A DNA stretch of 50,484 nt from Myxococcaceae bacterium (GTDB lineage: Bacteria > Myxococcota > Myxococcia > Myxococcales > UBA5297), in the NCBI GenBank assembly GCA_017500825.1, contig JAFVYB010000006.1:1-50484 (forward strand), in the 5' to 3' direction. Of this stretch, positions 18,095 to 26,498 are shown piece after piece (the first letter of the stretch is position 1; every line of letters starts with the position of its first letter). A program made the translations under genes and the position numbers. The notes beneath the pieces are model-generated. The model had not been told where the DNA came from and made no database searches. It saw only the letters and a list, made by a program, of their open reading frames with translations.

Positions 18095-18853
18095 ATGCAG
18101 ACACAAAACACCCCCCTTTCCGCCAACACAAAAGCCATGCCCAAAAACATCATCGCGCAATTTAATCCGGACGCGCTTTTGGGCGCGGCCAAACAAATCC
18201 CCATCGGCGACGACATTATTGATTTTCGCGGTTATTTTAATGTCGAAAACTATTCCGCCAACCAATTCATCTATCGTTCCAACGACGAGGCAGGAAAAAT
18301 CTACCTGCTCCAGCGCGGCCGCGTCCGCCTGATGCGCGACTTCAGCGACGGCTGCCAGGCTGTCACCGGATTTCTTCGGGCGGGCGATCTCTTTGGCGAG
18401 CTGTCTTTGGACGAATCGCTCCCCGTCGGGGAGACAGCCCTGTGCGCCACTTCCTGCGAGGTGTGGGTGATGACAAACGGCGCGCTGCGTTCGCTCATGG
18501 AGACGCGCCCCTCGCTGGCCATCGACCTGTTGCGCATTCAGAGCGAGCGACTGCGCAAGGCGCGGCGACGGATCAACCGGCTCACCTTCAGCGACGTGCC
18601 CGCGCGCCTGGCCGCCACCCTGATCGAACTGGGAAACGATCTCGGCGAACCGTGCGCGCACCGCGGCCAGACCGATCTGCGCGGCGTGACGCAACAGGAC
18701 CTCGCCGACCTCTGCGGCGCCTCGCGATCGTTTGTCTCCACCCTGATCAACGAGATGAAGCGCGACGGCTACCTGGGCCACGTGGGCCGAACACTGTGCC
18801 TGCGCGACATCGACGGCCTGCGGGCCCTTGCCGCAGACGCGGCCTTGGGATGA
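18095..18853 (+). CDS. CRP/FNR-family transcriptional regulator
   Basis: A 252-residue regulator. The cyclic-nucleotide-binding-type beta-roll spans about 45-145 (GKIYLLQRGRVRLMR, FLRAGDLFGELSL). A dimer helix spans 145-165. The winged helix is at 168-240, with VTQQDLADLCGASRSFVSTLINEM as helix-turn-helix. The RGE...R-S/T pattern used by E. coli CRP to bind cAMP is only partly present (FGELSL, no following arginine pair), so the ligand is unknown. No N-terminal cysteine cluster like that of FNR is seen. ATG at 18095 has a perfect AGGAGG 6 bases upstream. Targets unknown. Its first 200 bases are AT-richer than the rest, which changes sharply near 18300. Confidence 0.9.
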   Translation: MQTQNTPLSANTKAMPKNIIAQFNPDALLGAAKQIPIGDDIIDFRGYFNVENYSANQFIYRSNDEAGKIYLLQRGRVRLMRDFSDGCQAVTGFLRAGDLFGELSLDESLPVGETALCATSCEVWVMTNGALRSLMETRPSLAIDLLRIQSERLRKARRRINRLTFSDVPARLAATLIELGNDLGEPCAHRGQTDLRGVTQQDLADLCGASRSFVSTLINEMKRDGYLGHVGRTLCLRDIDGLRALAADAALG

Positions 18854-19019
18854 CGCCCCAAGATCGACCGCCAGGCGCCAGCGCCTTCCCGGCCCGGAAC
18901 ACGCGGGGCGCGGGCGAGATGCGCGACAGACGCGCGCGACCAAGGCCGACTTACACGCGCCCGAGACCGACGCGCGCGCCATCGCGGGAGTGAGGCGCCA
19001 TTCATCGGACGCGGCCGTC

Positions 19020-19820
19020 TCACGCCACGCGGCGCAAAAAACTCCGCAGGCATTCGCGTTCGGGCCGCTCGAAGATCTCGGCCGGACTGCCCTCGGCGGC
19101 GACGCGGCCGCCCTCCATGAAGAGGACGCGCGTGGCGACTTCGCGGGCAAAGGCCATCTCGTGGGTGACGACGATCATCGTCATTCTGCGGCGCGCCAGA
19201 TCGCGCATCACGCTCAAAACCTCGCCGACCATCACCGGGTCGAGCGCCGAGGTCGGCTCGTCGAAGAGGATCACCTCGGGGTTCATGCACATGGCGCGGA
19301 CAATGGCCACGCGCTGCTTCTGGCCACCGGAAAGCTGGGCGGGGAAGGCGCGCGCTCTGTCGGCAAGCCCCACGCGCTCAAGCGCGGCCATGGCCTCGGC
19401 CTCGGCCTCCGCGCGCGGGCGATGTTGCAGGCGCACAGGTCCCAAGGTGAGGTTTCTGAGCACATCGAGGTGGTCAAAGAGGTGAAACCCCTGAAAGACC
19501 ATGCCCATCCGCTGGCGCTGGCGGGCGATGTCGCACTTGGGATCGGTGAGGTCGACGCCATTGAAGCGCACGCGACCGCCCGTCGGCGTCTCCAGCCGGT
19601 TGAGGCAGCGCAAAAAGGTGCTCTTGCCCGAGCCCGAGGGGCCGATGACGGCCACGACTTCGCCGCGATCGACGCGGGTCGAGACGCCATCGAGGACGCA
19701 GAGGGCGCCGAAGTGTTTGACGAGGCCATCGATCTCAAAGATCGGCGGCGCCGCGTCGGCCGGAGGGACAAGTGTGAGCGAGGGCTTGGTGGACGCGGGC
19801 TTGACGGGTGTCTCTTGCAT
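19020..19820 (-). CDS. amino-acid ABC transporter, ATP-binding subunit
   Basis: A 266-residue GlnQ/HisP-type ATPase energising polar amino-acid uptake. Walker A is [10 protein letters not shown], the Q-loop region [12 protein letters not shown], the signature LSGGQKQR, Walker [14 protein letters not shown] and the switch histidine VVTHEM. About 25 extra residues precede the usual start ([13 protein letters not shown]). It is the last gene of a three-gene minus-strand operon with permease (99 bp upstream) and binding protein. Confidence 0.95.
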   Translation of the reverse strand: MQETPVKPASTKPSLTLVPPADAAPPIFEIDGLVKHFGALCVLDGVSTRVDRGEVVAVIGPSGSGKSTFLRCLNRLETPTGGRVRFNGVDLTDPKCDIARQRQRMGMVFQGFHLFDHLDVLRNLTLGPVRLQHRPRAEAEAEAMAALERVGLADRARAFPAQLSGGQKQRVAIVRAMCMNPEVILFDEPTSALDPVMVGEVLSVMRDLARRRMTMIVVTHEMAFAREVATRVLFMEGGRVAAEGSPAEIFERPERECLRSFLRRVA

Positions 19821-19919
19821 GGGCGTGGGCGTTCCTTCTCAGGCGCGGCTGGGAGAGTCGGGCGAAAGATGTCGGACAGGGGAAGCGGGGCGCGCGCGGC
19901 CTCAAGGTGGCGGCGCCGG

Positions 19920-20606
19920 TCAGCGGCGGGCGGCGGCCAGGCGCTTTTCGAGGCGCGAAACGAGCGTCGAGAGGCAGACGACGAGCAACAGGTAGATGAG
20001 CGCGACGGCCATCAGCGGCATGAAGGCGTCGTAGGTGCGGCTGCGAATCAGATCCCCGCTCTTCGTCAGGTCCTGAATCGCGATGTAGCCGGCGACCGAG
20101 GTCTCCTTGATGAGGACGATGAACTCGTTGGCCAAGGCCGGCAGCACGTTGCGCAGCGCCTGGGGCAGGAGAATGAGCCACATCGCCTTGAATTCACTGA
20201 ATCCCAGGCTCAGGCCCGCCTCGAACTGCCCTTTGTCAATGGCGAGAATACCGCCGCGAATGATTTCAGCGACATAGGCGCCAGAATTAATGCCAAAGGC
20301 GACAATGGCCGCCACGCGCTTGTCCACCGAATTGAGGACGACAAAATACATAATCATTAACTGGACGACGACCGGCGTTCCGCGAATCACCGTCAAATAA
20401 ATTCGGCAGATAAAATCGGCGATCTTATATTTGCCCGTCGTTTGATTCATCGCGCGAATAACGGCGACGACAAAGCCGAGCAAAAGGCCGATAATCAGCG
20501 AAAAAAACGTGATTTGCAGCGTGACGCCCAGGCCGTCCAGCAAATACCGCCAGCGGTTATCGACAATAAAATTATCGATAAACTGCTGTTTGAGCGACGC
20601 GAACAT
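19920..20606 (-). CDS. amino-acid ABC transporter, permease subunit
   Basis: A 228-residue HisM/GlnP-family inner-membrane permease. The N-terminus FASLKQQFIDNFIVDNRWRYLLDGLGVTL is typical. About five hydrophobic helices follow, with the EAA-loop region EAGLSLGFSEFKAMWLILLPQALRNVLPALANE near 145-178, which contacts the ATPase. A single permease gene suggests a homodimer in the membrane. The 5' third is noticeably AT-rich (25 G+C in 60 bases at 20341-20400) compared with the 3' part. It lies between the ATPase gene and the binding-protein gene. Confidence 0.94.
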   Translation of the reverse strand: MFASLKQQFIDNFIVDNRWRYLLDGLGVTLQITFFSLIIGLLLGFVVAVIRAMNQTTGKYKIADFICRIYLTVIRGTPVVVQLMIMYFVVLNSVDKRVAAIVAFGINSGAYVAEIIRGGILAIDKGQFEAGLSLGFSEFKAMWLILLPQALRNVLPALANEFIVLIKETSVAGYIAIQDLTKSGDLIRSRTYDAFMPLMAVALIYLLLVVCLSTLVSRLEKRLAAARR

Positions 20607-20623
20607 GAATCATTCCCCAATGG

Positions 20624-20646
20624 CGGGAGAACTATTGTGTCTCCCG
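20624..20646 (-). other. stem-loop in the permease leader
   Basis: CGGGAGA and TCTCCCG form a perfect seven-pair stem with a nine-base loop, ending about 17 bases before the permease start codon on the minus strand. In the operon mRNA it would sit just upstream of the ribosome-binding site and could affect permease translation. Confidence 0.5.
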
Positions 20647-20660
20647 TTCGAAATCAGCGC

Positions 20661-20689
20661 GATTGTTCAAACAGCGCGTTTCAACAATC
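20661..20689 (-). other. intercistronic stem-loop between binding protein and permease genes
   Basis: GATTGTTCAAAC (20661-20672) and GTTTCAACAATC (20678-20689) pair at 11 of 12 positions around a five-base loop, and two further GC pairs extend the base. There is no T tract in the direction of the operon. Such structures after a binding-protein gene often stabilise its mRNA and lower expression of the membrane subunits; that role is inferred here. Confidence 0.65.
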
Positions 20690-20815
20690 GCCCGAAAACG
20701 CGTTTTACGTCGGCGCGCCTGAATTGCGCCCTTTATCCATTAATTAAAATCGGCGTGTTTCCTCAAATCCCGGTGACGGCGCGTCTGAATCAAAACAAAG
20801 CGTCAGCGTCATGTA

Positions 20816-21643
20816 TCAGCGGCCGGCGGTGGCGCTTTGGCCTTTGGGCGCGCGCACGACGATGACCTGGCGGGCGGAGGCGTAAGGCCGGGTGAAGGCG
20901 ACGCGCTTCTGGCGCTCTTCGGTGACGGTCATGCCGGCGATGCCCACGTCGGCTTTGCCGCTCTGGACCGCGGCGAGGATCGAGTCGAAGGCCATGTCCT
21001 CGACGACGAGCTCAAAGCCGAGGCGATCGCAGAGCGCCCGCATCAGGTCGATGTCGATGCCGACCACCTCCCCCTTGTCGACATATTCGTAGGGCTCGAA
21101 CTCGGCGGCGGTGGCCACGGTGAGCCTGCCCCTGGAGCGATCGACGGACGGCGGTGACTGGTAGCGCGGCGGCCGCCGGGACGCCTCGCCGAGGTAGTGG
21201 GCCACGATCGCGTCGCGCGTGCCGTCGGCGATGAGATCGGCGAGCGCCTGGTTGAGCGACTGGAGGAGGTCCTGCCGCGTCGGGCTCAGGCTGATGGCGT
21301 AGTCCTCGGTGACAAAGGGCGTTTCGAGGATGTGGAGGTCGGGATTTTTGGCGGCAAAGGCGCGCGCCGGCATCTCGTCGATGACGACACAGTCGACCGC
21401 CCCCACCTTGAGCGCCTGGATGGCGTCGACGCTTTTGGAGAAGCGCTCCACGCTCGATCCTTTGGCCTCGTAGGCGGTGACGGCCAGATCGCCCGTGGTG
21501 CCTAGCTGCACGCCGATGCGCCTGCCCGGCAGATCCTCGACGCCGCGAACCGCGCCCTCCGGCGCCTTCTGCACACACGCGGCCAAAAGCAGCGCGCCCA
21601 GGGCCAAAGCCCCCAACAAAACCGTTTTTTTCAACCTCGTCAC
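20816..21643 (-). CDS. circularly permuted amino-acid ABC transporter binding lipoprotein
   Basis: An SBP_bac_3-type amino-acid binding protein with a lipobox (LLLAAC, C23) and its halves in swapped order. Residues 35-153 (VEDLPGRRIGVQLGTTGD ... IDEMPARAF ... DAIVAHYLG) correspond to the second half of an ordinary member. Residues 173-265 (RLTVATAAEFEPYEYVDKG ... DMAFDSILAAVQSGKADV ... MTVTEERQKRVAF ... QVIVVR) correspond to the first half. A 20-residue linker joins the old C- and N-termini. Both halves look complete, so the fold should be a circular permutant opened at the inter-lobe hinge. The start is uncertain: GTG at 21643, TTG at 21634 or TTG at 21667. First gene of the operon. Confidence 0.88.
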   Translation of the reverse strand: MTRLKKTVLLGALALGALLLAACVQKAPEGAVRGVEDLPGRRIGVQLGTTGDLAVTAYEAKGSSVERFSKSVDAIQALKVGAVDCVVIDEMPARAFAAKNPDLHILETPFVTEDYAISLSPTRQDLLQSLNQALADLIADGTRDAIVAHYLGEASRRPPRYQSPPSVDRSRGRLTVATAAEFEPYEYVDKGEVVGIDIDLMRALCDRLGFELVVEDMAFDSILAAVQSGKADVGIAGMTVTEERQKRVAFTRPYASARQVIVVRAPKGQSATAGR

Positions 21644-22011
21644 CTCGCGCCCGCCGCGATGGCTCAAGCGCCCTGTTCAGAAGGGGCGCGGCGTATGCGC
21701 GCGAAAATGCACTCGGTCAACGGGACATTTCAGAGGGAGGATCAAAAAAGTTTTGCATATTAACTGCATATTTCTGCGCTCTTTTCCGCGCTGATGGCGG
21801 CGCGCGGCGACAGGACAAAGACGGAAGGCGCAGGCGGAAAACGGCGTTCTCATCAAAGCGCGAAGAGGTTCGTCCAAACCGACTCCCCCCCCCTTTTTGG
21901 GCCGCCTTGACATCGCCCCGAAAATCGCTAGGGGGCGCGCGCCTTGGGTCGAGACGGACAGGTCGTCCGCGTCTCGATCCTTTTGTTTTTTGGAGGCCAG
22001 CCATCCCCGCC
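21644..22011. other. divergent intergenic region between ABC operon and MATE gene
   Basis: About 370 bp. It contains a direct repeat, TGCATAT, spaced by 11 bp (21754-21771) in an AT-rich patch, and a TTGACA hexamer at 21906-21911 on the plus strand without a convincing -10 box. The rest is G-rich and shows no gene. Confidence 0.5.
21754..21771. promoter_or_regulatory. possible operator: TGCATAT direct repeat
   Basis: TGCATAT occurs at 21754-21760 and again at 21765-21771, one helical turn apart, about 110 bp upstream of the binding-protein gene. Because TGCA is itself symmetric, the site can also be read as an imperfect palindrome, TGCA-N7-TGCA. The regulator is unknown. Confidence 0.35.
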
Positions 22012-23442
22012 ATGCCCGTGCGAACCGATCAGAGAGCGCAGCAGAGCGCCGAGCCCTCCCGCCTCGGCACAGAGGCCATCGTCCCGCTGCTCGTCCGTTT
22101 CTCGCTGCCGGCCATCGTCGGCGTGCTGGTCAACGCGCTCTACAACATCGTCGACCGCGTCTTCGTCGGCCAGAGCGTGGGATCGCTGGGCATCGCGGCC
22201 ATCTCGCTCACCTTCCCCATCGCCCTTTTAATGCTGGCCAGCTCGGTCATCGTCGGCGTGGGCGCCAACGCGCTCTTCGCCATCCGCATGGGAGAGGGAA
22301 AGCGCGACGAGGCGGAGCACATCTTCGGCAACGCGGCCCTTTTGCTCGTGGCCCTGCCGCTCGTCCTCTCGCTCGCGCTCGCCCTGCTGACCGACGAGGT
22401 GCTGCTCGCCAGCGGCGCCAGCGGCGAGACCTTGCCCATGGCCCGCCAATACCTGCGCATCTCGCTCATCGGCTCGGTCTTCAGCTCGTTCGGGCACGGG
22501 ATGACGCACTTCATCCGCACCGACGGCCATCCGCGCACGGCCATGCTCTCGCAGATCCTCGGCGCGGTCGTGAACATCGCCCTCGACGCGGTCTTTGTGA
22601 TCGGCATGGGCATGGGCGTCGCCGGGGCGGCCTGGGCCACGGTGCTGGCGCAGCTGTCGACCTGCGTCTACGTGCTCGTCTACTTCCTCTCGCCGATCTC
22701 GACGGTGAAGCTCAGGCGCCGTTACCTGAGGCTCGATCTGCGCCGCATCGTCCTGCCGTTCATGTTCCTCGGGCTGCCGCACTTTGCCATGCAGATGGCC
22801 TCCAGCCTGGTGAACACGGTGCTCAACCGCAGCCTCCTCGAATACGGCGGCGATCTGGCCGTCACGAGCGTCGGCATCGTCATGAGCGCCAACACGGTGC
22901 TGATCCTGCCGATGATGGGCCTCTCGCAGGGCAGTCAGCCGATCTTTGGCTACAACTTCGGCGCCCGCCGCTTCGACCGCGTGCTCGACGCCTTCCGCTA
23001 CGCCTGCGTCGGCGCCACGGCCTACGGCCTGCTCACCTGGGCCCTGAGCATCGCCTTCGCGCCCCAGATCGTCGGCCTGTTCACCAAGGACAGCGGAGAA
23101 ATCGTCGAGATGGCCGCGCACGCCCTCGTCGTCTTCAACTTCATGATTCCGGTGATCGGCTTTCAGATGATCACCTCGACGATGCTGCAGTCGATCGGCC
23201 AGCCGATGAAGTCGCTGCTGATGAGCCTCTCGCGCCAGGTCCTCGTCCTCATCCCGCTCCTCTTCATCCTGCCGCGCGCCTTTGGCCTGAGCGGGGTCTA
23301 CGCGTCGTTCCCCGCCTCCGACTTCCTCTCGTGCCTGCTCGCCGCGGCGCTCGGCTGGCGCGAGGTGCGACGGTTGAAGCGGGGCGAAACGACTTTCACG
23401 CTCGGCATGGACACCAACGCCGCCCGCGCGCCCTCGACCTGA
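22012..23442 (+). CDS. MATE family multidrug/organic cation exporter
   Basis: A 476-residue inner-membrane transporter of the MATE family, which exports drugs or metabolites using a sodium or proton gradient. Twelve hydrophobic helices can be traced in two similar halves, both with MATE-typical blocks: LPAIVGVLVNALYNIVDRVFVG in the first and LPHFAMQMASSLVNTVLNRSLL in the second. PIFGYNFGARRFDRV is the family loop. It resembles the DinF/NorM-like group with VDRVFVG. The ATG at 22012 begins the usual N-terminus; reading further upstream adds a non-family arginine-rich stretch. GGAGG lies about 15 bases upstream, a rather long spacing. It is divergent from the amino-acid ABC operon. Confidence 0.92.
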   Translation: MPVRTDQRAQQSAEPSRLGTEAIVPLLVRFSLPAIVGVLVNALYNIVDRVFVGQSVGSLGIAAISLTFPIALLMLASSVIVGVGANALFAIRMGEGKRDEAEHIFGNAALLLVALPLVLSLALALLTDEVLLASGASGETLPMARQYLRISLIGSVFSSFGHGMTHFIRTDGHPRTAMLSQILGAVVNIALDAVFVIGMGMGVAGAAWATVLAQLSTCVYVLVYFLSPISTVKLRRRYLRLDLRRIVLPFMFLGLPHFAMQMASSLVNTVLNRSLLEYGGDLAVTSVGIVMSANTVLILPMMGLSQGSQPIFGYNFGARRFDRVLDAFRYACVGATAYGLLTWALSIAFAPQIVGLFTKDSGEIVEMAAHALVVFNFMIPVIGFQMITSTMLQSIGQPMKSLLMSLSRQVLVLIPLLFILPRAFGLSGVYASFPASDFLSCLLAAALGWREVRRLKRGETTFTLGMDTNAARAPST

Positions 23443-23529
23443 CAGACGCGTCCGCCCAAGGCGCCTGAAGACACGCCGTGACGCGCGCCTGACAAAGCCC
23501 CCGCGAATCTCGCGACCAGGAGAGCCTCC

Positions 23530-25188
23530 ATGACGCTCACGCGCCCTGTCACCGACCGCCTCGCCGAGTTCTTGTCCACAGCCGCACAGGCCGCCGACGC
23601 GCTGCCAGGAGAACCGGCCCTGCCCGCCGACGCGCCCGCCGTCGCCCAACAAGCCGTCGCCGCAGCCTCAGAGGCCGCCGCAAGCGCCCTGGCCCAGGCC
23701 GCCGCCGCGCCGACCTTGACCGTCTCGCTCTTCCTCGTCCTCGTCGCCGCCATCTTCCTCATCGGCGGCCTCGGCGAGATCGTCTTCGAGAAGACAGGCG
23801 TTCCCGACGTGGTCTGGCTCATCCTGGTCGGCATCTTTGTCGGCCCGGTCTCGGGCCTGGCCTCGCGCGAGGTGCTCAGCCAGGTCGCCCCCTACTTCGG
23901 CGCGCTGACGCTGATCATCGTGCTCTTCAACGGCGGCAGCGAACTCAGGCTCGGCGATCTGAAACAGGCGGCGCCGCGGGCGCTTCTGCTGGCCATCCTC
24001 ACCTTTGTCTTCTCTGCGGCGGCGCTGGCCCTGCTCTCGATGGGCGCCAAACAACTCGGGTGGCTGCCGCGCGAGTGGACCTGGATGCACGGCGTCTGCC
24101 TCGGCGCCATCCTCGGCGGATCGAGCTCGATCGTGGTGATGCCCGCCCTGCGCAAGGCGCGACTCAACGCCGAATTGACCAACCTCACCAACCTCGAATC
24201 GGCGCTCACCGACTCGTTCTGCGTCGTCGCCGTGGGCGCGAGCATCCAGATCATGCTCACCGGTTCGAGCGACGCAGGCGCCGCTGCCACCGCGCTCGGC
24301 AAGTCGTTCGGCATCGGCATCGCGCTCGGCGCCGTGGCCGGCATCCTCGCCCTGCTCTGCCTGCGCCGGCTCTCCAAAAGCGAACACGCCTACCCGCTGA
24401 CTCTGGGCGCGCTGATCATCCTCTACGTCATCGTCGACGAGCTCGAAGGCAGCGCGGCCCTGGCGATCCTGACGACGGCCATTATCCTCGGCAACGCCAG
24501 GTTCTTCTCCCGCCGCATCGGCCTGGCCGAGGACGCCTATCTCGACCGCGGCATCAAGGACGTGCACGGCCAGCTGACGTTCTTCATCAAGTCGATCTTC
24601 TTCACCTTCATCGGCGCCATGCTGGGCGCGCCGTGGGGACTCGTCCTCGTCGGCGTCGTCTTCGGCCTCACCCTGCTCGTCGTGCGCGTCCCGGCCGTCT
24701 TCCTGGCGACGATGCGCTCCACGCTCGACATGGACTCGCGCAAGATCGCCGCCGTCTTCCTGCCGAGGGGCATGGCCGCGGGCGTCCTGGCGATGATGCC
24801 GCACAGCATGGGCGTTCCCGGAACAGAGCGGCTGCCCGTGCTCGTCTTCGCCGCCATCGTCACGACCATCGTCCTCTTTGCGACGGGCTTTCCGCTCCTC
24901 AAGTGGCACCTCGCGCGCGCCCACAGGCGTCAGGAAGAGGCGACGGGCAGGGCGATCGCCATCAGCGACGGGGCGACTTGTTCCACGCAGGGTGTCGCGG
25001 ACGAGGCGGCGGCGGTGGGTGCCCAAGTCGGGGTGGTCGAAGCGAACGACGCGGCGGACGCGGCCAAAGAAAGCGGCGCCACAGTCCCCGAAACGCTGGC
25101 GGACACGGGCTCGCCCACAGGTGAAGCGCGGACCGAAGACCGGGCCGACGACGTGGTCGACGAACAGGCGCGGGAGGCGTTGCCGTGA
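23530..25188 (+). CDS. cation/proton antiporter (CPA1/NhaP-like)
   Basis: A 552-residue membrane antiporter. A 65-residue alanine-rich N-terminus precedes about 12 helices from residue 66 to 455. Family-like blocks include ADAPAVA-rich lead, GGLGEIVFEKTGVPDVVWLILVGIFVGP, LFNGGSELRLGDL, GAILGGSSSIVVMPAL and LESALTDSFCVV, the last holding the acidic transport residues (ESALTD). The C-terminal 95 residues are hydrophilic and acidic with no RCK or TrkA_C domain that I can see. Such proteins exchange sodium or potassium for protons. Its stop codon overlaps the GTG start of the following receiver gene. Confidence 0.88.
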   Translation: MTLTRPVTDRLAEFLSTAAQAADALPGEPALPADAPAVAQQAVAAASEAAASALAQAAAAPTLTVSLFLVLVAAIFLIGGLGEIVFEKTGVPDVVWLILVGIFVGPVSGLASREVLSQVAPYFGALTLIIVLFNGGSELRLGDLKQAAPRALLLAILTFVFSAAALALLSMGAKQLGWLPREWTWMHGVCLGAILGGSSSIVVMPALRKARLNAELTNLTNLESALTDSFCVVAVGASIQIMLTGSSDAGAAATALGKSFGIGIALGAVAGILALLCLRRLSKSEHAYPLTLGALIILYVIVDELEGSAALAILTTAIILGNARFFSRRIGLAEDAYLDRGIKDVHGQLTFFIKSIFFTFIGAMLGAPWGLVLVGVVFGLTLLVVRVPAVFLATMRSTLDMDSRKIAAVFLPRGMAAGVLAMMPHSMGVPGTERLPVLVFAAIVTTIVLFATGFPLLKWHLARAHRRQEEATGRAIAISDGATCSTQGVADEAAAVGAQVGVVEANDAADAAKESGATVPETLADTGSPTGEARTEDRADDVVDEQAREALP

Positions 25189-25595
25189 GCTCCCTCCTCA
25201 TCTTGGACGACAATCAGGACACGCTGTTCGTTCTCAAAGAGTTCCTGCAGACCGCCTTCAATCCCGTCGCGCAGGCGCGGACCGTGGCAGAGGCAGAACG
25301 GGCGCTCGCCGAACAGCGCTTCACCCATCTCCTCCTCGACTACCGCGTCGGATCGAGGACGCTGGCGCCAGCGCTCATCAGCCGTTGGCGCGCCGACCAC
25401 CCGGACATCGCCTACGTCGCGATCTTCACCGGCGTGCAGCTCGAACGGCACAGCTGGCCCGAGGGATGCGACGAAGTCTTCCAAAAGCCGGATGATCTCC
25501 ACCGCCTGCTGCGCACGATGCTCGACTTGGGCGCCGCCGACAGCGATCCCGCCAAAGAATCGCCGCCATCCGCTCCGGCGCCACACGACGGCTGA
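25185..25595 (+). CDS. stand-alone response-regulator receiver protein
   Basis: A 136-residue CheY-like receiver without an output domain. The acidic pair is D8 and D9 (LLILDDNQ), the phosphoacceptor D52 (LLLDYR), the switch threonine T82 (IFTG) and the conserved lysine K101 (FQKPDD), so phosphorylation chemistry should be intact. Residues 115-136 are a proline/alanine tail. It starts with GTG overlapping the antiporter TGA (GTGA), so it is probably made with the antiporter. No histidine kinase is nearby. Whether it acts on the antiporter is inference. Confidence 0.85.
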   Translation: MSSLLILDDNQDTLFVLKEFLQTAFNPVAQARTVAEAERALAEQRFTHLLLDYRVGSRTLAPALISRWRADHPDIAYVAIFTGVQLERHSWPEGCDEVFQKPDDLHRLLRTMLDLGAADSDPAKESPPSAPAPHDG

Positions 25596-25628
25596 CAGGC
25601 CCCCCACCTCACACGGAGGGCGCGCGCC

Positions 25629-26498
25629 TCACAGCAGCTCTTCGGAACTGACTTCGTCCGCGTCCTCGCCCTCGTCCGTCGCGCTGTCGTCTTCCTCAAC
25701 GTCGTCCCCGCCAGCCGCGCCCGTCGCGATCGGCACGCCCCCTGGAATCGCCGCCGCTGCCGACAATGGCCGAACGCGGCGCCGCATGAGGTTGATCGTG
25801 CCCTCGGCGATGCCCATCAGGAGATAGGCGCCGAAGTAGAGCAGGAGGACGAACGCCGGGCTGAGCACCGTCGCCGAGAGGGCAATGGCGCACAGGAGCA
25901 GCGCGCAAAAGCTGCCCACCGACTTTTTGGAGAACTTCAGGTCTTTAAAGGTGCGGTAGCGCACGTTGGAGACCATCAGGGCGGCCAGGAGGAGGACGAC
26001 CAGGGCCACGCTCCAGGGGCTGCGCTCAAAGAGGGGAAGCGCGCCGCTCTCACACGAGAGCACCAGCGCGCAGAGCATGCCGGCGCCGAGCGGAATGGGC
26101 AGGCCGACGAAGAACTTGGACGACTCGGGGACCTTGCGGTGAGCGAGCACGTTGAAGCGCGCCAGTCGCAGGGCGCCGCAGGTGGCGAACGAAAAGGCGA
26201 TGAACAGGCCAATCGTCCCCAGCGGCTGGAGCATCCACAGGTAGACGAGCAGGGCAGGCGCCAGGCCAAAGCTCATCACGTCGGCCAGGGAGTCGAGCTC
26301 GACGCCAAATTCGCTCTGCGTCTTGGTGAGGCGCGCCACGCGCCCGTCAAAGCAATCGAAGAAGACGGCGAAGAAGATGGCGATGGCCGCCCCCGAGAAC
26401 TCGCCGCTCTTGCTCAGCGTCATCGAATAGAAGCCGCAGAAGATGGACGAGACGGTGAAGAGATTCGGCAGCACGAACATCAACTTGTGCCAGTTCAT
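25629..26498 (-). CDS. pssA: CDP-diacylglycerol-serine O-phosphatidyltransferase
   Basis: Makes phosphatidylserine, precursor of phosphatidylethanolamine, from CDP-diacylglycerol and serine. The 289-residue membrane protein has the CDP-alcohol phosphatidyltransferase motif complete: D48-x-x-D51-G52-x-x-A55-R56, then G65-x3-D69-x3-D73, with flanking ELDSLADVMSFGLAPA typical of type II PssA. About eight hydrophobic helices follow. The last 50 residues are acidic (GGDDVEEDDSATDEGEDADEV), unusual for the family. ATG at 26498 has GGGAG upstream; 32 extra residues could be read from 26594 but lack similarity. Convergent with the receiver gene. No psd gene is in the window. Confidence 0.93.
   Translation of the reverse strand: MNWHKLMFVLPNLFTVSSIFCGFYSMTLSKSGEFSGAAIAIFFAVFFDCFDGRVARLTKTQSEFGVELDSLADVMSFGLAPALLVYLWMLQPLGTIGLFIAFSFATCGALRLARFNVLAHRKVPESSKFFVGLPIPLGAGMLCALVLSCESGALPLFERSPWSVALVVLLLAALMVSNVRYRTFKDLKFSKKSVGSFCALLLCAIALSATVLSPAFVLLLYFGAYLLMGIAEGTINLMRRRVRPLSAAAAIPGGVPIATGAAGGDDVEEDDSATDEGEDADEVSSEELL

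Noticed and set aside
20816..21643. Idea that the swapped order reflects two neighbouring binding-protein genes fused by a frameshift
   Set aside because: One uninterrupted frame contains exactly one copy of each half plus a lipobox and a linker; no leftover half is found upstream or downstream.
22228..25026. Long minus-strand frames across the MATE and antiporter genes
   Set aside because: Their translations are arginine/aspartate/glutamine-rich mirror images of membrane-protein codons, as expected from GC-rich third positions, with no start signals.
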